Positions 35,801 through 45,900 of a DNA stretch of 64,000 bases are shown piece by piece. Made by a program: the position numbers and the translations under genes. This DNA is from Heliocidaris tuberculata (Eukaryota; Echinodermata; Echinoidea; Camarodonta; Echinometridae). Every line of letters starts with the position of its first letter. Positions within the stretch are counted from its first letter, which is position 1. The stretch lies in contig CM046845.1 of assembly GCA_025618425.1 (NCBI GenBank), positions 32,428,277-32,492,276 on the forward strand, read 5' to 3'. The notes beneath the pieces are model-generated. The model was not told the origin of the DNA and searched no databases. It was given only the letters and a program-made list of their open reading frames with translations.

Positions 35801-37372
35801 GAATGGTTTCCGGATACCTGGTCCATTTCCTAAGATGAGATCGTATACAGGTTTTTCCACACATAATACTTCCAAGTTACCAGTATAATAAGGAGTATCT
35901 ACACATACCTGTGCTACTGGAAACTTCCTGATAGTCCAGTCAATCAGCAAACATGTCTTTACTACTCCAGTCATCTGATCAGCCGAAACCAAACCAGCTC
36001 TTGCGATGGCAGTCGAACATCCACTGTCTCGTAACACCTGAACAGGTTGGTTGTTGAGAAAGCCTTTCTTCACGGGCATGGACCTGACTGCCTTGCCTCC
36101 ACACGCTGCACTCAGAATTGGTAAATCACCTCTCTCAATGGGCATCGGAGAATCGGCGTTCCTATCACACGCGAAGCACGAATCTACGAGCAGACATCCG
36201 TAATCTCCGTCAACATTCTTGGAATCACCAACGTCCTCCATGTCTCGGTTGTCACCTGGGTACGTAGACGATGTCGCTGTCGGCACTGAAACGTCATCGT
36301 TCCTAGACTTCTCTTTCTTCTTCCTTCTTGGCTGACTGCTCATCAGGCTGCTGTCGTCATCAGTCAGTCCAGCTCCCAATCTTTCTGGTCTCAGTCGATT
36401 TTCACAGTTCTTAGCGAAGTGTCCGTAGCTCCCGCAGTTGTAGCACACTCTAGAGCTCTTCTGGAGGCCAGCCTTTGGTTTCTCCTCCGCCTTAGATCTG
36501 TCTCCTTTCGACAATGTAGAAAAGGAAGAAGGGTTACAAGAGTTACTGCTCTTACTAGACTTACCATTCCATCCCAATTTAGTTTCTCTAAATCTTTCAG
36601 AGGATGGATTGAAAGAACCTTTGCTCTGTTGAAACTTACCACTAGACCATCCGGACCTAGCTTCAACATAACGATCAGCAGTTTCCACCAACTCTGCTAA
36701 AGTCTTTGGCTTCTGTTCTTTTATGAACACAACTAAGTCACGTGAACTGCTGGAGTAGAATTGCTCCATCAAAATGACTTGTACTAGACTTTCGTATGAC
36801 TCATTCAAGTTTGACAATTCTAACCATTTTTCGAGATAACCCCGTAGCCGATGTACAAACTGCGCGGCCGTCTCTCCATTATCTGGACGAGCCGTGCGAA
36901 GTTTCTTCCTGTATCCTTCACTAGTTAACGAATATCGTTTGAGAATAGCTGACTTAAGTGTCTGGTAATCCTGAGCATCAGAATCTGACAACCTAGAATA
37001 TGTATCTAATGCCTTACCTGTAAGTAATGCACTTAAGTTGATAGCCCAAACATTTTGTGGCCACTGTTGTGCAGTAGCATACCTTTCAAAACGACTAAGG
37101 TAAGCATCTAACTGATCTTTACCCTCATTAAAGACTGGAAGTTTAGGGGGTCTGAGAGTTTGTGCAGTTTCCTCACTCCTATCTACATCCGCAGCTTTAG
37201 CTTTAGCTAATTCCAACTGTAGCGCTACTAATTCACTTTCTTCTTTCATCCTAGCTCGCGATTCAGAGCGTTCCGCCCTAGCGATTTCTTGTTGTTCCTT
37301 AATGAAATTCTGCAACTCACTGCCACTAAGGCCTAGCGTCTCTCCTATACGCGCGAGTTTCTCTAACTCCAT
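32840..37372 (-). CDS. Gag-Pol polyprotein with gag-PR-INT-RT-RNaseH order (1510 aa)
   Basis: One frame from ATG 37372 (A at -3, G at +4); the frame is open further upstream but without ATG. Domains in order: helical capsid with a SCAN-like part ~144-239; CCHC zinc knuckle ~310-323 (CYNC..GH....C); protease with DSG ~449-451; integrase zinc finger ~646-686 (H, H, C, C); integrase core with D716, D776 and E812 (D-D35-E); GPF motif ~953-955; reverse transcriptase with KIDL (~D1178) and FIDD (~1238-1241); RNase H with D1389, E1430 and D1455. Integrase lies before RT, the copia-like order typical of the Gmr1 group of Ty3/Gypsy; RT resembles Gypsy. No stop or frameshift separates gag from pol. No envelope or chromodomain was seen. 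All catalytic residues checked are present, so it may be active. Confidence 0.95.
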   Translation of the reverse strand: MELEKLARIGETLGLSGSELQNFIKEQQEIARAERSESRARMKEESELVALQLELAKAKAADVDRSEETAQTLRPPKLPVFNEGKDQLDAYLSRFERYATAQQWPQNVWAINLSALLTGKALDTYSRLSDSDAQDYQTLKSAILKRYSLTSEGYRKKLRTARPDNGETAAQFVHRLRGYLEKWLELSNLNESYESLVQVILMEQFYSSSSRDLVVFIKEQKPKTLAELVETADRYVEARSGWSSGKFQQSKGSFNPSSERFRETKLGWNGKSSKSSNSCNPSSFSTLSKGDRSKAEEKPKAGLQKSSRVCYNCGSYGHFAKNCENRLRPERLGAGLTDDDSSLMSSQPRRKKKEKSRNDDVSVPTATSSTYPGDNRDMEDVGDSKNVDGDYGCLLVDSCFACDRNADSPMPIERGDLPILSAACGGKAVRSMPVKKGFLNNQPVQVLRDSGCSTAIARAGLVSADQMTGVVKTCLLIDWTIRKFPVAQVCVDTPYYTGNLEVLCVEKPVYDLILGNGPGIRKPFDPDRSWTPMNTTTEVGLAVETRRQREKKTAPLRALKVPDQNESVTADEFRRDQENDPSLNSIRTKVERQEVSVSRSGNKARFIMKDRLLYREFQVRNGRREDVTCQLIVPKKHRRQVLQLAHESIIGGHLGSQKTAEKVMGNFFWPGLHSDAKRYCRSCDVCQRSLPKSRVTKVPLGTTPLIDEPFRRVAVDIVGPIAPVTEKGNRYILTLMDYATRYPEAVPLRHIDTTTVAEALLSIFSRVGLPREMLTDRGAQFTSDLMREVSRLLSISHYTTTPYHPACNGLVERFNGTLKMMLKKMCEERPVDWDRYIDALLFAYRETPHDSTGFAPFELLYGRVIRGPLMVIKELWTNKHAEPETKSTYQYVIDLKDKLQQTCEIARGELQRSHDKYRIQYNRKARNRMFKVGDEVLLLLPTDRNKLLMHWKGPFRVVDVVGKLDYRVDTGKTVTTFHANLLKRYHRRDQDQMPEADQPTPLDVAATSVIEEDVEMVDQNMAPREDPLQLPNLRQTQTVNDVAMSDMIPEQQKKELQHLLKSYSDVFTDVPSVTKVGFHDIKLTDDRPIRSRPYPLPHALRQVVKEEIKEMLEYDVIEPSSSPYASPIVLVKKKDGSNRFCCDFRKLNLVTVPDAEPIPDQEEIFAKLANDKYFTKIDLTKGYWQVPLSEEAKPLTAFVTPDGLYQFKTMPFGLINAPASFSRVMRTVLRGVKNVDNFIDDILIHTETWKEHMQVLEEVLKRLRTANLKAKPSKCFVGFEKIEFLGHEVMKGCLKPNTDKIGSILEAKRPETKKQLRSFLGLAGYYRRFVPNFAAIAVPLTELTKKGKPNRIEWEDQHEQAFQTLKSKLSSTPILHLPDVKREFILRTDASDTGLGAVLLQVTDGEKFPVVYASRKLLPRERNYSTIEREGLAVVWAVQKFEPYLYGRKFILEVDHEPLLAMRKGKMANSRVLRWSLILQPYQYHVEAIKGKENVGADFMSRSDFIEEGN

Positions 37373-37650
37373 TCTCGACAACAACAACCACTCACACGAG
37401 CTATGGAACCAAGTGAATACTGTTTTACTTACAGCTTTTGGAGCTTTAGCTTTTACCAGCGTCACAGTCTCAGCCGCTCCCTATTTCCGTGGATCACTTG
37501 AGCACGCCACTGCTTGACCTGGAAAATGACACTAAATAGAAACATACACTGTAATCAGAATTTCTTTTCAGATAGAAAACTTTACCATACTATCGAACAA
37601 TCAGTTACCTATTAACAATTCCAAATCCCTAACATTTCCGCTTTTTATGT

Positions 37651-37666
37651 CCCTTCGTGGTCGCCA
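37651..37666 (-). promoter_or_regulatory. Primer-binding site of the Gmr1-type element
   Basis: Read on the minus strand, the sequence after the 5' LTR is ATTT then TGGCGACCACGAAGGG. TGG matches a tRNA 3' CCA end, as expected for minus-strand cDNA priming. I did not identify which tRNA. Confidence 0.8.
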
Positions 37667-37670
37667 AAAT

Positions 37671-39234
37671 TGTCGCGGAAACTTAGGATATACGAATAAA
37701 ATTATTCATTACATAAACAAACTATTCTGTTCAGTCGAGTGATACGTTATAATAAAAGAAATTCAAATATTTATTACTGGTTTAAGTTCTCACAATATTG
37801 CAAAATTCAAATATATATTCAAAGAACAAAAAAAAATATTCACTTTGCTTGAGTTTACAGAAAAGAATTACATGAACAATATACTCTCATTACAATTTCC
37901 AATAAAGCGGTAGCGTTGTTAAAATAATTATACTGACAAAGAAAACTTCCCTATAAATTTAGCTCGCGAGAGTTCTCAAGCTATCCCTCTATTGTTTGAT
38001 AGTCCTCGCGTGGAACAGAGACAGGCTTGGGACATCGGAGTACTCTCGTCAAGCGAATGGTAACCTTGGATTCGTCGATCCTTCCCTCTCGTAGACGTCG
38101 ACTGTTGGGTGCTCACTGGAGCTTCATCATTCTGGACTTTTATTACACGGTGGGGTACACACAGTGTGGGTCTACTCCCGACAAAGGGCTGTTAAAAAAA
38201 CAATTATCACCCTAATCATAATACATTGTTCATAATATACTTACAATGCATACCATTAAGAAGCGTTTATGATAATCACATTAATTTCATAAAATGGATT
38301 ATGCATGTCATTAATAATATTGACACCGAAAACAATAAGTCCATGAAAAGCTTTTGTTCACATTTTCCAATCAGTTTGTTGCATAAATGTTTACTCGGTA
38401 TAATAAATACCCTCTCTATACTTCTCTATTAATACAAACAAAACAATATTTCTGGCAAACTAGCCGTCATATTCTTTTATTAAAAATATGCATTTTCTTA
38501 GTATCGTAAGATTATAAGACAATTAAATTAGTGAGCTTGCCAAATAACAATATCCATTACTAAACAACTCCTTCGTTCGCTTCATATCAATAAAGAATTA
38601 ATCAGTTTATCAAATTCACATTTTCATTTGTTCGATCTTGATAAATTTTACATAGTAAGTAATTTGATTTCTTCTTTTATAGGCATCCAAAGACCACGTA
38701 CAACTTAAAAGAAAAACAACTTACGTTATCTCGAACACAACAATTGCAGGGCAGCTAGTGCAACCTCGGAGAGATAGAGTAGAGGCGTGGAGACTGGAAA
38801 ACATCTGGTTTCCGCAAAATAGTAATAAAATACGCCTGAAAACAGCAAAACTGGTTCCATTACTCGTCTATCAACATTCTCTCACATTAAAGGTGCTAAG
38901 TTGACTGCTGCCATTATGAGCTGACTGCCTGCTCAAACAAACACGTCTGTCGTGTAGCAAAGACGGTGGTGCAGTGCCCGTATACCTTGGGCAAGGCGCG
39001 GTTCTCTACAATATGCAAATTAGGGACGCTAGCTCCCAAAACCAGCGAACCAATGTAATGCTCTAAAATACGATCATGCGAGTGTAAACAAAACATCACG
39101 CGTCGATCAGAGGTTGACAGCGAATTGCGCAGACTCACAGACTAAAGGGAAAAGTATTACTTATTTTATATAAAACTGCAATTAAATAACGTTCAAGTTT
39201 TACTAGTTAGATTATTGGAACTTAATTTGTGACA
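37671..39234 (-). repeat. 5' LTR of the Gmr1-type element
   Basis: 1564 bp, TG...CA ended with short inverted termini TGTC/GACA. Boundaries are set by divergence from the other LTR at both sides and by the flanking ATAGG duplication. It is 13 bp longer than the 3' LTR because of an 11-bp insertion near 37786 and two extra A bases near 38196. It should contain the promoter and polyadenylation site, but neither can be placed by eye. Short ORFs here also occur in the other LTR and are not convincing genes. Confidence 0.95.
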
Positions 39235-39239
39235 ATAGG

Positions 39240-40502
39240 CAAATTCTATATTTCAAGTTATTGTTTTTGACTTGGCATTGTGGAAAATTGTGTGCAGGTA
39301 TATTCAAAGCTTTTACAAACTAGAATGGAGCATGATGGGAAAATGAGAGGCACAGACACTTACCAAATCCTGTTGAAAGATGGCACTAATTAGGGCTCCA
39401 GTTTACCGTCTCTTTAAAGCGCACAGACATGCTAAATGCACCACATATCTTGACTTTTATGATTTAATCATTATTGTTATTATCTATTACAGTATTGTTT
39501 TGTGATGGCTGCATTTCCGATATCGTTCTATAAAACAAATTTTACAAGTGATCTTTGTTAGATCATCTTTGTTAGATCAACGCAAAGAACCTACATTAAG
39601 AACTATCATTTATGTAATTTATTATAATGTGGGCAATAACGGAAGTTTTTTAATGCAAATTTCAAATTGCGTTTATGTATGTATGCACATTGTTTTCATA
39701 TATGTTTATAGGAATGGCTATGGACATGCAGGTTTAAGCTATATGGTAGTATGTCATTCGTACTAGACTATCCGTTTACTATTATCTCATTACGCTTGCT
39801 CATTTACACTGTACTTGTCTTTCATCACTTTTTTTATTGGATGGTTTTTTAAAAAAATAGAGAAAATAATGCAGATAGACTTTTTAAAAAATTGCTTTCT
39901 AACATCGAAGTATGTGCTTGCTCATTTACACTGTACTTGTCTTTCATCACTTTTTTTTATTGGATGGTTTTTTTTTTAAAATAGAGAAAATAATGCAGAT
40001 AGACTTTTTTAAAAATTGCTTTCTAACATCGAAGTATGTGCTTTCATTGAATGCGTTGTCACAATTTGTGTTTATGAGTTATTATATATGTTCCTAAAAT
40101 GTATATACAGTATCAAATTAACGGGGTCCAGATTTGCATTCGTCCCCACGACATTGAATTTATTTTCTGAATAAAATTTTACACTGTTTCATTTTCACAT
40201 GCATTTTGGGTATTCTGTATTGTAACCAAAGAATGTTTTACCCATTTTGTAACTTATGATTCAAATACGATCAGAATTTGAAAGCAAAATACTTATATGG
40301 TTAAATACAGGTGTATAAGGATTTAACATATGTAATCATTGACTTATACCGTATAATATATATTAATTTCTTTCTTTCTAAGTCTTGGCGTATTTGGCGT
40401 GTGGATGCCTTAAAGGGCATTGTCTTCAGACTATATGTGCAACCTTTCCGTATATTCTGGATATTTTTCAATATCTGTCAACACTAAAAGATGGAAGAGT
40501 TA
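39240..40502. other. Intergenic with a 121-bp tandem duplication
   Basis: Two near-identical units at 39794-39914 and 39915-40035, starting GCTTGCTCATTTACACTGTA. They differ mainly in homopolymer length. Otherwise no gene. Confidence 0.85.
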
Positions 40503-40962
40503 GACCCCTTTCACACTCCCTGTTAGACCGCTCCAAGTTAGACCGCTCTAGAGGAACGGTTCTTGAAGAACGGTTTGATTGCTTTCACACTCCGCGCATT
40601 TTTTATGTCTCAAATCGCTCAACGAGTCAAAGTGATCTTGTTGCTATGGCAGCTCAGGTCAGCGGGTCAATTTTTTCGCGCGGAATTCAAACCGTATACT
40701 GCCTGCCTGATGCATTTCTCGCGCAACACACACACACTCACTTCCTGTTGAAGTACGCTTTAGGGTCGCTTTTGCTTTCACACTGCACTTTAGAGCGGTC
40801 TAACTAAGAACCGTTCCTCAAGACCACCTCCCGAGGTGGTCTTCTGGGGCGCTCCAGAAGAACGCTTCCTGGACCACTTTAGCATTCACACTCACCTCAG
40901 AACCGCTCCTGAGGAACGGGTCTTAGTTAGACCGCTCTAACGAAGTGAGTGTGAAAGGGGTC
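40503..40962. mobile_element. MITE with GACCCCTTTCACACTC ends
   Basis: 460 bp. Starts GACCCCTTTCACACTC and ends GAGTGTGAAAGGGGTC. Inside are repeats of GTTAGACCGCTC and AGAACGG(T/G). Flanks TTA and TGA are near a 3-bp duplication, which would fit PIF/Harbinger. The open frame at 40385-40807 overlaps it and is not a gene. Confidence 0.75.
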
Positions 40963-41304
40963 TGAATGTAATTTAGAGTTATAGCGCAGGAAACATGAGG
41001 AAACGAAACGGAAATACACATAGAAATAGAGCGAGAAAGAAAGAGAGGAAGAGAAAGCAAATGAAAAGAGAGAGGGAGAGAGAGAGAGAGAGAGGGGGGG
41101 GCAGAAAGTTAGAGGACTACATATCCTGTATGAACTGATAGAATATACAACTTCGTGATTTATGTACTGTAAACTAAGAATGTGACGAGACAATTTTTTT
41201 TTCTTTCGTACTAGTTTTTTATTAAGTTCATGATATAAAAACTGATATGATAAAGATAGGCCTATATGATATGCTCATCATTTCAGATAATAACTCCCTA
41301 TAAT

Positions 41305-41468
41305 CAGGGGTGGATCCAGGATTTTGTAAAAGGGGGGGGGCACAAATCTCAGAAAATTTTCTGACAAGCATGCAAAGGGGGGGGGGGAGAAAGTCACACA
41401 TTTTAGGCTCTCTTTAAAGGGGGGGGGGGCACGGGCCGCAAGTGTCTCCCTAAATACGCCACTGCTGT
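41305..41468. mobile_element. hAT-like remnant
   Basis: Left CAGGGGTGGATCCAGG; the right end reads CAGTGGCGTATTTAGG on the other strand. Poly-G runs inside. Flanks CTATAAT/CTGTAAT are similar but not an exact 8-bp duplication. Confidence 0.5.
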
Positions 41469-42683
41469 AATGATAAAGCCTACACCATGGTTGAGTCTTA
41501 TAGGAATTGTGTGACTACCAACGCCCATGCTTTTACCAATAAACTTTGAGAAAATACGATTTATGCAAAATGATTAAACATGGTTCTCAGCTATCATCTT
41601 TAGAAAGGTGAGAATAAGTAGGCCTACATGCATTTTAAAAGTAGTGAACCTCTTCCTCAAAATATACATTAACATTTTCATAGAAACACACAGACTCCGT
41701 AGAACCTGAAAACTGTGACAAAAAGCATGAAAGACTAGGACGGGTACGCACTATTTTCATATAAAAGAAGTATTGACAGATCAAAATAAGCACCTGGGAT
41801 TCATTAAAAGTATTATATGCAATCTTCTTCAAGTTGTTCTCCTGATACATGAAATTACTGAAAACGTGGATCGGACAATAAATTATTGCATTCAGGCACA
41901 TGATTCTGATATTCTATAACCAGTAAGCATTAAGAGTACGAAAAGAACAAACATTAGTATACACAACAACTCGCTCTATTCATGCAAAAACTGTGAAACA
42001 AACATATTTCACATTGAAATTAGCCACACGTTATATCCCTTACGAGTTATGTATTAAAAACTATCATAAACTGTACAATGAATCCAAAGGAGACATGCAT
42101 AACTAGAAGGTATAGCACACTCTAGTACTGTAAAACATGACATTTTAATTAGAAATGTGTCATAAAGACAAAATTTACATAATTCCTATATTGACATTAT
42201 TATAAATGAATTTCAAATTATCCGCTCTTGAATCTTCCAACTAGTAGACCAACCAAATCCAAACATTAGTTTTCTATCAGTCATAAGAGATGTATTAATA
42301 TCATCATTTTCAATACACCGAATACTTTTTTAAAAGTGTATGATAGCTCTCAGCGAAATAAATGGTGAAAATATATTAGTTTCCTTAGATAAAGATATAT
42401 GATTTAATCGGCATGGAAGAATAGTGAATTGATCTGTCAAAAGCTAGACATTGAAAAACAGTGGGGGAATCTTCCTTCGGCCGGGAAGGGGGCAAAAACC
42501 CTACATAGACCCTACATAGACCCAGTGCAAGTTTCTTATGGGCCTGCAAATGGGAGGAGGTATACGCCGGCTCCCCATATGTTGGAAACGCCACTAAATA
42601 GAGGAAGTCAGTGGTTATCAATTAAAAATTTCGTTATCTACAGTGTATACTTCCCCAACATTATCAACGATCATTGACTCATA
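41469..42683. other. Intergenic downstream of gene C
   Basis: AT-rich, no supported gene; may include the gene C 3' UTR towards its right side. Confidence 0.45.
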
Positions 42684-42830
42684 CACTGGGTAAAAAGTGG
42701 GTAAAGCTTCATCAAATATTAGGCAAATTTTACCCATTTTGGGGTACGTTTTACGAAATATTGGGTTAAATGTTACCCTACATGTTCACTTTTTACCCAA
42801 TACTCAACTTACCTAACTTATTTTAGAGTG
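42684..42830. mobile_element. CACT-ended palindromic MITE, second copy (inverted)
   Basis: Ends in TTATTTTAGAGTG. Read on the minus strand it begins CACTCTAAAATAAGTTAGGT and carries ATTGGGTAAAAAGTG, matching 20341-20494. Confidence 0.65.
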
Positions 42831-42903
42831 AAGTTACCATTCACCATGTTCATAACGAGATAATAGTTGATAAGTCTCTTTGTCGTATTAAGTGACAGTT
42901 ATC

Positions 42904-45900
42904 CTAATTCTCATGCATCTCAAAGCCGGCATTCTCGGCTCCGTTGGGATTGGGCGTGTTTCCATTACTCTCATAACCAATCTTGGGTTCGATGTCATCC
43001 GGTGCAACCACCACAGCCTCCGCATCATTCACCTCCTCGTCCTTCGGCATGATCTTATCACATTGCTTGCGACAACATGTATATCTGGGTAGACAAACAA
43101 AGAAAAAAAATGGATATGAATTAAAAACATAAAATAAAATCAAAATTGAGGTGATGAATTATTAGAAGTTTCAAAATTCTCGAAGGGGGGGGGGGGGCTG
43201 CTGCCTCTTGCCCTCTACCTGCAGGTTCCACCAACAAATTCCTCCATGCATACGTACAATTAAAAAAATAATGTAATAAGGCATTACATTATCATTTGTC
43301 GTTTTAAATGCTTAACACTTTCAGATTCATTGTCTTTAATATAAACTAACCAGAAACAGAGTACAAAATATTTGAGCAACCAGGTGATGAGACAAACTTT
43401 ATTGAAGCATGTTAACTTAACGAAAAATTATTTATGGTCATGCCACCCTTTCCATAATTTGTGTAAAGGGCCTACCTTTCATTCCATCGAAATACTAAAT
43501 TCTATAAAGAGGTCGTACTTGTTCTTCAATCTTTTTATCAAAGACAACCAGTTTTCTAACAATATCTTGCCCCGGAATTTTCTCCGGGGACAAATGCTCC
43601 GGCCTTTATTTCTTCTGAAATATAAGGTTAGAGTTAGTGTTTGATTTTAGATTTGGTTTAGTTTGAGGGTTAGGGTAATATAAGGTTTGGTGTTTGGTCA
43701 AGGGTTGAAGATAGAAATTCGCTTAGTCTAGGATAGTGACCGCGGACCTAATGTCAAGACAGCAGTGACCGCCACTGACATCAAACAACTCGCCAATGAT
43801 CTTGCGTTCACAATTTCTGTTAATTGTAAAATGATAATTTTTCATAGGCATATTTTCATGGCGTTTAGAAGTAAATTATTAATGTCTGAAAGCGTGTTTA
43901 TATATTTTTCTGTAATATTAGATTATTTTGTACCCCGTTACTGAACGCAGAAATAAAATTCAAACAAACAAAAACTTACCTGAATAAAGAGTAGATGATG
44001 GAAGCCAGTGTGCCCTCTATGAGAGTTACCAAGACAAAGGTAAGTTGAACTCGAGCGATGAGGTCGGCCTCGGGCTGGGGATAGAACAGGGCCACGATGG
44101 TACGACCCAAGAGAGCATTCTGAACTCCGGTCTCCAACGAGATGGTGATCGAGGTACGAACATTACGACCGAAGATGCGGGCGAAGGCGAGACCGAAGAA
44201 GGCTCCGAAGATCGGGGTGATGATACTCGCTATCCAATTCTGAATATAGGGGGAAGTGGTGTAAATGTGCTCAAAAAATTGCAGTTATCTAGCTCTTCAA
44301 AATAAAGTTCACTTTTAAAAGAAGAATAATTTTATAGATAAATCCACTATGTCCATGATACCAGTTACGTTTTGACTTCCTGGTAGTCTCCTTTGAAAGT
44401 ATATAAATTGAATTTTGATGGAGAGTTGACGATGATGAAGAATGAATCATAGAATATATGTGATATAGAGTAGGAAACATGAAAGAAGGATAAAAATAAG
44501 ATAAACTGGTTAAAAAAGAAAAGAATATTTTTTTAAAGAGATTGATGAGAAGGATGAAGATCAAGTGAGAGAGGGTGATCGAAGCCGAGTAAAAAGAATA
44601 TTCAAGAGGAAAAAGGGGAAGATGACGATGGTACATAAATGATAACAAATGATAGTGAATGAGAGAAAGATAGAGACAAAGATGATAATAATGATGATGA
44701 TGATGATGATGATACTCTCGTCTGAGTACATGATATAACTCACATTAAGTGGTGATGTGGTATAAGCGTAGAGGTCTGCCGGGATACCCAGAGATAAACC
44801 AACAATGATGAGAAGAGCTGAAATGGGCTTGATCACTTTCTCGCAAAATTTCTTGAACCTGGACGAATGAGAATATCAGCAAAATAGAATACTAGTGTGT
44901 TTCCCTATTACATGTATTTTGCTATTAAAGCAACATGCTAAGCAGAGTAAATAACACATAATACAGTAGACCTACATTGAATTGAGAGGAAGTATTTGAA
45001 ATATTTATTTGAAATGATTCTCACAAGATCTTGAGATATTTTTCACAAAATCAATTGGCGTTCAATATCAATGAGATGTAAAAACCCAAATTAATCTTCC
45101 CTACACCGTAAGTTTAATGTAACAAACCCACACCATCTATTACCTGATTACCGACATAATGTATTATCGTAAGGGCAAAGTCACATTTTTAGTCTATAAG
45201 ACGGGTCACACCACGTGTCGGAGCATCGTGACTTTAATGACTTCATATTAGACAACTACCTACTGATTTTATTCATTAATTCTTATTTGGATTCGACAAC
45301 CGAAAAGGAAGGGCTCACTTCTTGAACTTATACGAGAGCCCGATGCCGACGAATACGGGTAGGATGAGGATGACGAGCTGCTGAATGAGTTCGATATACG
45401 GTGTGCTAAGTCTGGAATCACCTTCAGTGAACGGGGTGGCGTAGATAAGGAGATTGAGGGGCATCATGCCGAGAGCCATGATCGAGGAGAAGAACGTCAT
45501 CGTCACACTCAGGACGAAGTCGACATCAAGAAGGACGCTGAAGATATTACTCAACCAACCACCAGGACAAGTACCAACTAAGATGATACCGATAGCAGCT
45601 GTGGGCTCATCTAGAGATTTGAAAAAGGAATATGATGGAATAGCTCTAAGAAGTGATATTGATAATACTAATAATCGTGGTTTCTCATGCCAACGTTTTT
45701 ACAACGGTCGTAGCCGAGCGGCCAAATGTGTAGCGCTCTAGCATACCAGGGCCCAGCATTATAAAGAGTTGATTGATTTGAATCGATCATACTAGATTAT
45801 ATTACATCTGAACCTGTTTCCAGTATCATTCTGTAAGAATACCTGTGAATATTTGCATACTGTAATCTTTACTTAAATCTTGCCATTATATAGTTATACA

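Larger units (their letters stand above)
31055..39234 (-). mobile_element. Gmr1-type Ty3/Gypsy LTR retrotransposon, apparently complete
   Basis: An 8.2-kb element in minus orientation. LTRs are at 37671-39234 (5') and 31055-32605 (3'), with TGTC...GACA ends, flanked by the 5-bp duplication ATAGG (31050-31054 and 39235-39239). A primer-binding site follows the 5' LTR, a polypurine tract precedes the 3' LTR, and one open gag-pol frame lies between. By eye the LTRs differ by about six substitutions plus an 11-bp and a 2-bp indel over 1.55 kb, so insertion is recent. It lies between the convergent 3' ends of genes B and C and does not interrupt either coding region. Confidence 0.97.

Noticed and set aside
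37373..37465. Upstream extension of the gag-pol frame
   Set aside because: No ATG in these 31 codons; ATG 37372 has good context. The extension would need a non-ATG start.
40385..40807. 140-codon plus-strand frame
   Set aside because: Mostly lies in the GACCCCTTTCACACTC-ended MITE and has no recognisable domain.
45709..45760. Possible tRNA-like A box (GTAGCCGAGCGGCC)
   Set aside because: No B box or cloverleaf follows; at best a SINE scrap.
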